Shown here: one piece after another, positions 21,075-28,634 of the stretch
Layout of the letters: each line of letters opens with the position of its first letter
Position numbering within the stretch: position 1 is the first letter of the stretch
DNA from: Branchiostoma floridae
Lineage: Eukaryota; Chordata; Leptocardii; Amphioxiformes; Branchiostomatidae
Length of the DNA stretch: 64,000 nucleotides
Direction: 5' to 3'
NCBI RefSeq assembly: GCF_000003815.2
Contig: NC_049980.1
Span: 3,806,497-3,870,496, forward strand
Position numbers and translations under genes: made by a program
Notes under the pieces: model-generated
Told to the model about the DNA's origin: nothing
Database searches by the model: none
Seen by the model: the letters and a program-made list of their open reading frames with translations, nothing else

Positions 21075-21297
21075 CGTACTGTAAATGCAGAAATGTTCGC
21101 GGTGGATTAATGTTCGCGGTTTTCGCGGTGGGCACTTCACCGCGAAATTAAAACCACCGCGAACATTTTTCTATGGCAGTAACTGTAAGAGACTACAGTA
21201 CATGGTGCTGCCGCGAAATTAAAACCACCGCGAAAAGTCCCTTTTCCCGCTACCGCGAAATTAAATCCCCGCGAACTTAAATGCATTTACAGTAATT
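21075..21297. mobile_element. CG-rich MITE with TTCGCGGT repeats
   Basis: Ends tactgtaaatgcagaaatgt / cttaaatgcatttacagta; the interior is built of repeated TTCGCGGT and its complement ACCGCGAA. An inverted, more diverged copy lies at 63045-63250. Non-coding. Confidence 0.85.
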
Positions 21298-21418
21298 GGG
21301 AACTACAGACATAACTTAGGGAAAAAGTAGCAATGTCCCGCTAAAAGTACTGCTGTATCAGCCCGTTCTTATACCCCCTTTCCATTTTACCCATGTCACA
21401 TTTAGCGAAATTCGATCG

Positions 21419-21424
21419 GACGAC
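21419..21424. repeat. 6-bp target site duplication GACGAC (left)
   Basis: GACGAC directly precedes the left terminal inverted repeat and recurs at 36530-36535 directly after the right one. Uninterrupted copies of the host repeat (8089-8110; 8690-8710) carry a single gacgac at this point. Six bp is the size left by Polinton/Maverick integration. Confidence 0.88.
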
Positions 21425-21650
21425 AGTAGTATAGTAGCGACAGGATCACTATTATTATTCTGGCGGAGCAAGGTGGAGCAGGTCAAAGGTCATCGCCTGC
21501 CGATATTATCTATTCAGGCGCAGGTCAGAGGTCAGATATAATTTATTCAAGCGCTGGTCATGGGTCAGAGGTCACATAACTATTCAGGTGGCGCAGGTCA
21601 GGGGTCAGATATCATATATTCAGGCGGAGCAAGGTACCTATGACAACCCC
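21425..21650 (+). repeat. Left terminal inverted repeat of the Polinton, with DR1 array
   Basis: 226 bp, reverse complement of 36269-36529 apart from one missing ~35-bp unit. After a unique tip it consists of ~35-bp repeats (tattcaggcgcaggtcagag...). Each carries two AGGTCA-type half-sites separated by one base (DR1): 21480-21492 (AGGTCAAAGGTCA), 21522-21534, 21562-21574 and 21595-21607. The tip AG...CT is typical of Polintons. Confidence 0.93.
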
Positions 21651-21715
21651 CCGCCTATCTTGTGAGACATGCCCTTATTTGGCAAAAAGGAGCATGTCAA
21701 ATAAAGACTGGCGCT

Positions 21716-21722
21716 ATAAAAC
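21716..21722 (+). promoter_or_regulatory. TATA-like box (TATAAAA)
   Basis: ctataaaacg lies at the start of the first PC4 gene. A transcription start some 30 bp downstream would exclude the ATG at 21725 and favour the ATG at 21791. Similar boxes precede the Bcl-2-like gene (gatatatatg, about 22448-22457), the second PC4 gene (cataaaggc, about 23111), capsid and RNR genes. Confidence 0.4.
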
Positions 21723-21724
21723 GA

Positions 21725-22426
21725 ATGGCACAAGGCATCCTCCCTGAGTTCCCAGCGAACAGCCTGGAGGACGCCAAGCTTGTTAGCAACATGTTCAAGA
21801 CCAGAGCCGTCGAAGATGACCCGATGGAGATAGACGAACCGTGCGCGCCTTGCGAGCAGCAGCAAGAGGGACTCACTTCGATATACTCACCATGGTACAA
21901 ATCGTGGGAATTACGACTGCCGATAGGTGGACAGACGTACCTGACTGTAGGACTTTTCAGGGATAAACCGACGGTTTCAGTTCGACAGTTCTACCGTCCC
22001 AACCCGGCCGATCTTTACGACATACGGCCCGGGAATCAGGCGATGGTCATGACCCCCGAACAATGGCAGGCCCTCAAACGCAACATGTCGAATGTATCTG
22101 CAGCGCTGCTGGATTTCAGGTTTGCAGCGACGTCCAGCAACACGGCAACGTTCTCGCCTCGCTGGTTTCACTTGGGCGGTGTGCTGTACGCCGTTGTGGG
22201 GCTCTTCGGCGGGACCCGGATCGTGGGCCTGGGCGAGTTCTTCCTGCCAAGACCAGGCGAGGACCCCGACAGCATCTTACCCGGCGCGAAAGGGATCAAC
22301 TTGAATTCAGACCAGTGGAGCAAATTGTTAAACACAGTGGGAACGGTCGACCGGTCGCTGGTGGCCCTAGACGACGCAAAGAAAAATTATATTTGCAAAG
22401 ACTTAAACGATAGGGGGCTATTTTGA
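21725..22426 (+). CDS. Tandem PC4-like protein 1 (putative ssDNA-binding)
   Basis: An acidic N-terminus is followed by two copies of a PC4/p15 coactivator-type fold. Copy 1 has LTVGLFRDKPTVSVRQFYRP and MTPEQWQALKRNM; copy 2 has YAVVGLFGGTRIVGLGEFF, then PGAKGINLNSDQWSKLL. The pattern 'strand - G.. - v.vr.fy - pgk.gi.l...QW..L' matches PC4, which binds ssDNA as a dimer; a tandem copy could supply both halves of the dimer. Likely role in the element's replication or transcription (inference). Start uncertain: an upstream Met at 21662, 21725 (MAQGILPEF), or 21791 if the TATA box at 21716 is used. Paralogous to the gene at 23189-23944. Confidence 0.75.
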   Translation: MAQGILPEFPANSLEDAKLVSNMFKTRAVEDDPMEIDEPCAPCEQQQEGLTSIYSPWYKSWELRLPIGGQTYLTVGLFRDKPTVSVRQFYRPNPADLYDIRPGNQAMVMTPEQWQALKRNMSNVSAALLDFRFAATSSNTATFSPRWFHLGGVLYAVVGLFGGTRIVGLGEFFLPRPGEDPDSILPGAKGINLNSDQWSKLLNTVGTVDRSLVALDDAKKNYICKDLNDRGLF

Positions 22427-22490
22427 GTGTTGTGGTCTTTACGAAATGGATATATATGTCAACCGGTAACATCTGCTGAGATCAGTCTTT

Positions 22491-22988
22491 ATGGATGCGC
22501 TGAAAGCACAAACAACAGACGTCTTTCGTCAGTTACTATATCACAAAGCCCCAGACTTGGTTCCCCGACACCGGCGACGCCCCAGTTCTGTGGCTTGCGT
22601 TAAAGTAGTACAATGGGTGGATGCGATCTCGGCGGACGAGGAATATGAAAAGATTATCGACAATTTCATGGCCAACGTACCCAACGCGAGGGATGGCCTG
22701 AAAACGGTGCTCGAAAAAGTACTGCAAGAGGAACGATTAAACTGGGGTCGACTCGTTACCGCAATGTCTTTCGCCGTGGACGTGTGCACGCACGAACGGT
22801 ATGAAGGAAGTACCAACGCCATCTCGACCGAGTTAGCAACGTTGATTTGCGACTATGCGGGAAAATGGTTGTTATGCCAACGTGGATGGGACGGATGGCT
22901 TGAACGTCGGCGGCACGACAAGTACCCGTCGTTTGTACAGTGTCTCTGTTGGCTGCTCACTGCTCATGTTTGCATCATCGTGACGTAG
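22491..22988 (+). CDS. Bcl-2-like apoptosis regulator of the element
   Basis: 165 residues with the layout of a multi-domain Bcl-2 protein: a BH3-like helix at about 38-54 (VKVVQWVDAISADEEYE), BH1 at 83-99 with the diagnostic NWGR (LNWGRLVTAMSFAVDVC), BH2 at about 125-138 (KWLLCQRGWDGWLE, with the typical WxxxxGGW-like spacing) and a hydrophobic C-terminal tail (147-165) suited to anchoring in mitochondrial or ER membrane. Bcl-2 family members with BH1/BH2 control outer-membrane permeabilisation; viral homologues usually block host apoptosis. Anti-apoptotic polarity here is inference. A TATA-like sequence lies 35-45 bp upstream. Intronless, between the two PC4 genes, so it is cargo of the element and not a host gene in place. 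Confidence 0.82.
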   Translation: MDALKAQTTDVFRQLLYHKAPDLVPRHRRRPSSVACVKVVQWVDAISADEEYEKIIDNFMANVPNARDGLKTVLEKVLQEERLNWGRLVTAMSFAVDVCTHERYEGSTNAISTELATLICDYAGKWLLCQRGWDGWLERRRHDKYPSFVQCLCWLLTAHVCIIVT

Positions 22989-23188
22989 CATGTTAAAACA
23001 CGCCCACGCACGGTACGCTGGTTGGCCAACGCTCGATGTAATGTTGATTTACATAGTTGCATGAGATAATGAGCTGCACGCTAATTGGTTGGGGCAGGAC
23101 AAGAGGTCCTCATAAAGGCAGACCCGCCGTGATCTAGCGCACCTACGGATCTCCGCCGCCTCGCTGACGACCAAGAACCCGACGAGCC

Positions 23189-23944
23189 ATGGACGACTCA
23201 GTGATTTATCCGCAAGTTCTCCAATATTGGAGGACACTACCCGCGTACACCGGGCTCTCTAAACCTTCACAGGCGGACGCAGCGACGAAGACATCACCCC
23301 GTCACGACGGAGCCCGGACGCCGCCAACTGGAGACGTACCAGACACTTGGCCCGCGACCAACCCAGCACCGACCGTTAAACGACCCCCGACATCGGAGGT
23401 TATCAACGACGGAGTTGAAGCCAGGTTCTCTATTGGCGAAGACGTATTTGTTACAGTCGGTTGTTTCAAAGGGATGCCACTAGTAAATGTGCGGAGGTTC
23501 TATCGACCTTGCCCCGGGAAAGACGTGTTGAAGCCCGGTAAACAAGGGCTGGCTCTAGCCCCAGAGCAATGGCTCGCTCTCAAACGCAACATGAGCAGCG
23601 TGTCGTCAGAGCTCCTGGCTTGCGGGTTTTCAGCCATGCACATATCCTACAAGTACAACGGGAGCACGTTCCCACCCAGCCGATTCGACCTGGGAAACCA
23701 ACGATATGCCATCGTGGAGCTGTTCAGAGGGAAAGCGGTCGTGAGTCTACGAGAGTTTTTCAGACCGAAAGCGGATCAAGACAAACTCCTCCCGAGCAAG
23801 AGAGGGCTCAACCTATCAGCGCAGCAGTGGGATGCCCTGGAGGAACAGGCAGACAAGATCGATGCCGTCCTGAAAACCGTCCTCGAGCAGAAATCGCTGA
23901 CGAGCAAAGTCCTGAAAAAATCGCGAACGAGTGATTTGTCATGA
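23189..23944 (+). CDS. Tandem PC4-like protein 2 (putative ssDNA-binding)
   Basis: 251 residues. A Pro/Thr-rich, probably disordered N-terminus (1-70) is followed by two PC4-like domains: copy 1 about 74-135 (VTVGCFKGMPLVNVRRFYRP, then KQGLALAPEQWLALKRNM) and copy 2 about 155-230 (YAIVELFRGKAVVSLREFF, then KRGLNLSAQQWDALEEQ). The match to the PC4 consensus is better than in the paralogue at 21725-22426. Expected to bind ssDNA, helping PolB strand-displacement replication or regulating element promoters (inference). An AATAAA at 23946-23951 starts just after the stop, showing very compact gene packing. Confidence 0.8.
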   Translation: MDDSVIYPQVLQYWRTLPAYTGLSKPSQADAATKTSPRHDGARTPPTGDVPDTWPATNPAPTVKRPPTSEVINDGVEARFSIGEDVFVTVGCFKGMPLVNVRRFYRPCPGKDVLKPGKQGLALAPEQWLALKRNMSSVSSELLACGFSAMHISYKYNGSTFPPSRFDLGNQRYAIVELFRGKAVVSLREFFRPKADQDKLLPSKRGLNLSAQQWDALEEQADKIDAVLKTVLEQKSLTSKVLKKSRTSDLS

Positions 23945-24070
23945 AAATAAACTTCCTGTGGTACAAACATGAGCAAAGATCTAATTGAAGTGTGTGTGTG
24001 TCATGTTATTGCTATAGTAGGTTCGTTCAATAAGCGTGTGTGTGTGTGAGAGAGAGAGAGGCGCATGTGC

Positions 24071-24096
24071 ATAAAAGAGGTGCATCTGCATAAAAG
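24071..24096 (+). promoter_or_regulatory. Twin TATA-like boxes upstream of the capsid gene
   Basis: ATAAAAG at 24071-24077 and again at 24090-24096, 19 bp apart, 55-80 bp before the capsid ATG. The RNR gene has the same heptamer at 35055-35061, suggesting a shared promoter class within the element. Confidence 0.45.
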
Positions 24097-24153
24097 GGCT
24101 AGCGTTCTTACTAAACAGTCAGTCTCAGAGTTGGAGAGGCACAAACAACACGC

Positions 24154-25574
24154 ATGGGTTGTCTTCCCGACATCGCGTTCTTGGGCGAGCTCTTTTGTGA
24201 GATAGTGGACCGCGTTCATTGCGCGTGCATGTGTATGGGAGGCCGAATATTTATGTTCTTTCGTGGTTTGGGATGGTTTCCAAGAATCCCGAAAGGAGGA
24301 GGAGAAGGAAGGCGGGAGGGGGAAGCAAGCCCTACCCCACCAATACCGCCAACTCAGACGACCATAACGGACGGTAGATGGGTAGAGTATCATCCGGTGG
24401 CCAGTCTCGCCGAGTCTTCCCCGATAGAATTTGACATTCCTGGAGCGGGGGAGGAGTTTACGGACCTTTCCCAGACTAAATTGTACGTGAAAGCCAAGAT
24501 CGTACTCCCTAACGGTAACGACCTGCCGGACAACGCCAAGGTAGGCCCGGTAAACCTGTTTCTTCAATCGCTCTTCTCGCAAGTCACGGTTACGGTCGCT
24601 GGCAAGGACATAACGGATTCCACTAATTGCTATCCATATCGTGCTTACCTGGAGACGCTGCTAAACTTTGGGTCTGAAGCAAAGCAATCGCAGCTGACAT
24701 CCGAACTTTTCTATCAAGACACGCCGGGACGACTTCACTTGGTCGACCCCTACCCAACAGATCAGGGCGCAGTGGCAAACGAAGGATTGGTGAAGCGTGC
24801 CAACATGACCCGCAACAGTCGCGAAGTGGACCTCATAGGACCCCTACACGTCGATCTGTTTCATCAAGATCGCTTTTTGCTCAGCAAAGTCGACGTTAAA
24901 ATCAAGCTGCACCGATCGAAACATCAATTCTGTCTCATGTCGCCTGGGGATCAGTTCAAAATTGTCATCACGGAGGCTGCCGTCTTTCTGAGAAAAGTCA
25001 ACCTGTTACCCACCTATCAGCTGTCCATCGAAAGTCAACTCAACAAGCAGACGGCCAAGTATGCCCTTAAAAGAGTTCAGTTAAAACCTTTTACAATTCC
25101 CCGTGGTAACCATTCAGTGTCGAGCGACAATCTGTTCCTGGGACAGGTCCCCAAACGCGTGGCGATCGCTCTGGTGGACAACGCAGCCTTTCAGGGGTCG
25201 TTCGGTACCAACCCCTTTAACTTTCAACACTTTAACTTGAACTACATCAGTCTCTGCGTCAATGGGCAGGAGGTGCCTCACAAAGCGCTGACACCCAACT
25301 TTGCCGAGGGACAGTTCGTCAGATCCTACATGAACTTGTTTGGAACGACAGGCAAGCAAGGACAAGACAGCGGGAACCTGATCGCGACCTAAGTCCTGAC
25401 CTCTGCGGCCTCGGTGGGGACCATTTTAACATAATCAGACAGGGAAACCTTCGCCTGGAGCTGCATTTTGCACAGGCTTTAGATCAAACTGTGGTGGCGG
25501 TGGTCCTCGCTGAATTCGACAATCTCCTGGAGATTGACAGGCAGAGAAACATCAGCTTTGACTACAGCAACTAG
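24154..25574 (+). pseudogene. Major capsid protein (double-jelly-roll type), one frame break near its 3' end
   Basis: The frame from ATG 24154 is open to a stop at 25390-25392 (412 codons). From about PPIPPTQTTITDGRWVEYHP onward it has the beta-rich character of Polinton/adintovirus hexon-like capsid proteins, which animal genome annotations often carry as 'F54H12.2-like' (from memory, not checked). The characteristic C-terminal tail (GNLRLELHFAQAL and after) is present but in a different frame, ending at the stop 25572-25574, so a frame change lies at about 25375-25400. The first ~45 residues are Cys-rich and hydrophobic and may not be part of the native protein; the true start could be further in. 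The stop is 2 bp before the protease ATG. Confidence 0.78.
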
Positions 25575-25576
25575 AG

Positions 25577-26114
25577 ATGGACACGAGACAGATGTACGCC
25601 GTCTTACGGAGCGACAAGAACACGGCACCTCACCTCCGCGGAGTCTTTGCTTCAGATCGGCTTCCGAGGCGTGTACGGGTTTATCCGAGCGCTTACGTCG
25701 TTAATACTGACCCAAGCAATAAGCCCGGACAGCATTGGCTATTTCGACGGGGAAGGACGGGGCGAATTCTTTGATTCTTATGGCCGTGCCCCTAGTCTGT
25801 ATCCCCGCCCTATACTAAGATTTTTGCGGAGAAATACGCGCCTTCCGTGGATTCGTAACCAGCGCCAGATACAAGCTAGACTGTCTACCACTTGTGGGCA
25901 GCACTGCCTGTTCTACCTCTTGCACAGATGCAGAAATATTCCGATGACTAGCATAGTCGATATGTTTAGCAGTGACTTAGAACTGAACGATGTATCCGTA
26001 GCAGAGTTTATAGAGCGGCATTTTGATATAGATGCTCCCGTGGTCGACATTGAGCTCGTCATGCGACAGATAGCGAGAACCCTAGAAGACTTTGATCGAG
26101 CGTTTAACGACTAA
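25577..26114 (+). pseudogene. Adenain-like cysteine protease, one frame break
   Basis: The first frame (25577-25774) contains RGVFASDRLPR and PSAYVVNTDP...GQHWL, with the expected catalytic His. The second frame (from about 25740 to 26114) contains GYFDGEGRGEFFDSYG, with the acidic third member, and TTCGQHCLFYLLHRCR, with the catalytic Cys. This order (H - D/E - C) is that of adenovirus-type maturation proteases that process capsid proteins. The two halves lie in different frames, with the change at about 25735-25745, so this copy cannot be read through as it stands. Starts 2 bp after the capsid stop; an AATAAA follows at about 26186. Confidence 0.82.
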
Positions 26115-26233
26115 CGTATGCATGGTTAACCGTATACTATATGATATAGCTTTAGAGTGTAGTATTGACTGTAGACGGTTGTTATGAATAAATATCATGA
26201 AAACGTATATCGGTCATAGCGTGGTCTCTTTTC

Positions 26234-26236
<3 letters not shown>

Positions 26237-26270
<34 letters not shown>
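26237..26270. repeat. (CA)n microsatellite inside the Polinton
   Basis: A short pure CA tract at the head of the repeated convergent region. Confidence 0.9.
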
Positions 26271-26288
26271 ACACACACATTAACACCC

Positions 26289-26590
26289 AAACACTCGCAG
26301 AAACAAATAAATGGAAACCATTCTATATCTAGACCCGTGTCCGCATCACGGGAAACTTTAATTGTGAACGCTCACACACAATCGCACACACAATCATACA
26401 CAAACACTCGCAGAAACAAATAAATGGAAACCCAGTCTATATCTAGACCCCGTGTCCGCATCACGGGAAACTTTAATTGTGAACGCTCACTCACATTCAC
26501 ACACACAAACACTCGCAGAAACAAATAAATGGAAAACCATTCTATATCTAGACCCGTGTCCGAATCACGGGAAACTTTATTTGTTAACGC
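26289..26590. terminator. Threefold repeat between convergent genes with polyadenylation signals and hairpin
   Basis: A ~105-113-bp unit is repeated three times (starts near 26289, 26403, 26508). Each has AATAAA on the plus strand within aacaaataaatgg and an imperfect hairpin (cccgtg..c.catcacggg). The last copy also has TTTATT (26577-26582), that is AATAAA for the minus-strand 271-aa gene ending at 26593. Lies exactly where plus-strand capsid/protease and minus-strand structural transcripts converge, so a shared bidirectional 3'-end region is inferred. Confidence 0.6.
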
Positions 26591-26592
26591 TA

Positions 26593-27408
26593 CTAAGTCC
26601 ACGACATTTCCGAGAAGCTCCGTTTGGTAGACGGAGTAGTACCTGCACTGCCAACTTTCCGCTTCTTCCCTGGGAGCCTTTGAGCGACAACACGACGTCG
26701 CTTGGGCTGGGGTGTCGGGATGACGTCTTCGCTCTCTCCGTCTGAAAGATCTTCACCACGGGCGGTACGGCTCTTGTGACGTTGGATCACGGATAGCCGG
26801 GTCGGGTGCCTGATAGCGGCTTCCGGCGCATTGATGCGTGCCAGTCCCCTGGCAAAAGATTGCCAGCCGGTGGGATTGAACCCTTGCCTCTTTTGCATCG
26901 CGTCTCTAATCAAGTCGGACACATTTGAACCCGGGACCACTTGTTTGTTGTAGAGCAACTGTCCCTGATCGTTGTAACCGATGATGTCTCCACCTTTGTG
27001 TTTGATGACGTTGAGCATCTGTCGTGCGCGAGCTTTCATGGTCTTGGGAAAGGCCTCCAGTATGCTCTGGTCTTCTTTACCACTGGATACGGGGGTGCTG
27101 GGAGACTTTCCATCCGTGTTGGCGTCCGTGGTAGCGGTGTTGGTGACGGTAGTAGGTGAGGACAACACCCTCACCGTGACTGGCTCTGTGCGACGCTTAT
27201 CTCTGTACGTAAGATAACGCTGCAAGAGTTGTTGGTACAAGGTAGCTTTCTCGTCGTCCGGAAGATCGGGCCGTTCCATCACCGACTTCATTTCCTCGTC
27301 CAAGGTAACGGCGGTTTTGACCAGGGGAGACGTCTGTTCTTGTTGCTTAGCCTGAATCGTTGAGAGCAATTCTTGTGGCACGAGTGCCATCTTTCTGCTA
27401 TGTTCCAT
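26593..27408 (-). CDS. 271-residue putative virion-associated protein
   Basis: Starts MEHSRKMALVPQELLSTI; N-terminal helical region (1-75), Thr/Val/Ser-rich linker (80-115), a small globular part about 125-200 (IGYNDQGQLLYNKQVVPGSN, then GFNPTGWQSFARGLARIN) and a strongly basic C-terminus (KRRRVVAQRLPGKKRKVG) that could be a nuclear signal or DNA-binding tail. Last gene of a tight minus-strand cluster with the 127-aa gene (15-bp gap) and the ATPase. Position beside packaging and capsid genes suggests a minor virion or core protein; I do not recognise the family with certainty. Confidence 0.65.
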   Translation of the reverse strand: MEHSRKMALVPQELLSTIQAKQQEQTSPLVKTAVTLDEEMKSVMERPDLPDDEKATLYQQLLQRYLTYRDKRRTEPVTVRVLSSPTTVTNTATTDANTDGKSPSTPVSSGKEDQSILEAFPKTMKARARQMLNVIKHKGGDIIGYNDQGQLLYNKQVVPGSNVSDLIRDAMQKRQGFNPTGWQSFARGLARINAPEAAIRHPTRLSVIQRHKSRTARGEDLSDGESEDVIPTPQPKRRRVVAQRLPGKKRKVGSAGTTPSTKRSFSEMSWT

Positions 27409-27423
27409 GACGACAGAGCGGCG

Positions 27424-27807
27424 TTACTTTCGTCCACCTCCAAATAAGGAGCTAATTGCAGAAATAATCGGACTGAGTAGAAGAGACAGGAACCCACCCT
27501 TCTGGATCAACGTCTGTCTTTTCTTGGTCAGGGGAACCTTCTTATCGCCAAGCTGACGCAGAGTGGCTTTGTGCCGAGCCAGACCTTTCTTCTGGGCCGG
27601 TGTGAGACGAACGTTGCCCTTCAAGACGTTGTGCGTGCAGTCACAAATCGATTTCAAGAGATCGTTAGGGGCGGACGACAGGATGGCTTTTCGCAATTTC
27701 GGGTTGGCCTTGCTCAACACCCGGAGACAATCGGCGTGACGATGTAACCTCTTCGACATCTTCGGCAAAATGAGACCGCGGTGAGGACGAACGGAACGTT
27801 TTATCAC
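27424..27807 (-). CDS. 127-residue basic protein with C-terminal hydrophobic patch
   Basis: Very Lys/Arg-rich (MIKRSVRPHRG..., KKGLARHKATLRQLG, KKVPLTKKRQ) and ends with GGFLSLLLSPIISAISSLFG, an amphipathic or membrane-active looking segment, then GGGRK. The ATG overlaps the ATPase stop by 4 bp. Composition and place resemble the small core or membrane-lytic proteins of adenovirus-like virions (pX/pVI roles), but this is analogy, not homology shown. Confidence 0.62.
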   Translation of the reverse strand: MIKRSVRPHRGLILPKMSKRLHRHADCLRVLSKANPKLRKAILSSAPNDLLKSICDCTHNVLKGNVRLTPAQKKGLARHKATLRQLGDKKVPLTKKRQTLIQKGGFLSLLLSPIISAISSLFGGGRK

Positions 27808-28469
27808 TTTCTCAGGTACACTTGGGGTTGTGGCGTCAGCATGTTGGTTCTCACGCGCAGGTCCTCAGGCGTTTCGGGATGGAGGTCAAGGAAGAGATGT
27901 CCGTACGTCGTCTTATTCACGGCGTCCTCGTAACACTCTCGAAGAAATTTACCGTGCCCCGGGTACATTTGCCGAGCTAACGTGGTGATCATGCTTTGAT
28001 CCCTTGGCGATTTGAACAGGACGATGTAACTGGAGTTTAGAGAAATGGTTCTCAGGCCTTGAAAGAACAAATTCTGAACGAGAAAAATCACCGACAAGTC
28101 ACGATGACGGCTGGCTCGGGTAAACAATTTCGTTACTCGTTGATCCGTGTCCTTGGCCGACTCAATCATGAGATCATCAATCACGAGCGCGTTGCGGCAT
28201 GACGGCTTAATGACGTCATTCCAATTGTTGGGAAGGCCTTCTACGAACTGAAATTTTGAACCAAGTTTCGAAGTCAGCTCGCGGTGCAGCTTGTCCTGAA
28301 ACTCCGAATAACACCACACCACGTGTTGAAAGGGACCGGGATCAATCCAACTGGCTCCCGTCGTCAGTAGTTTTTGAGCAAAATAAGATTTCCCAGACCC
28401 AGAACAGCCCGCTAGAACCATCCGACATGGATGGTGTATTCTCGCATCCATACCCGCAAATGACGTCAA
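27804..28469 (-). CDS. Genome-packaging ATPase (A32/FtsK-HerA type)
   Basis: 221 residues. P-loop LAGCSGSGKSYFAQKLL (about 18-34), Walker B ALVIDDLM (about 95-102), a downstream polar segment with a conserved-looking Gln (VIFLVQNLFFQG, about 132-143) and the usual short length of Polinton and PLV packaging ATPases. The enzyme drives the linear dsDNA into preformed capsids. Start at 28469 (MTSFAGMDARI); a second Met at residue 7 is equally possible. First gene of a three-gene minus-strand cluster with a 4-bp overlap; PolB lies upstream on the same strand, separated by ~165 bp that contains TTTATT (minus AATAAA, 28536-28541) for PolB. Confidence 0.92.
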   Translation of the reverse strand: MTSFAGMDARIHHPCRMVLAGCSGSGKSYFAQKLLTTGASWIDPGPFQHVVWCYSEFQDKLHRELTSKLGSKFQFVEGLPNNWNDVIKPSCRNALVIDDLMIESAKDTDQRVTKLFTRASRHRDLSVIFLVQNLFFQGLRTISLNSSYIVLFKSPRDQSMITTLARQMYPGHGKFLRECYEDAVNKTTYGHLFLDLHPETPEDLRVRTNMLTPQPQVYLRK

Positions 28470-28634
28470 CTTTGCCCAGCAGCACTATTTATCTATCTAC
28501 TACACTATAATAATGACAAACAACGTTTCTGCGCATTTATTTCCAACAGAGGCGACTCATGGCAGCAGCATTTCATCATCACACGATTGCTTTACAATAT
28601 ACATCTATGCGCATTATATGACACACTAGCCGCT

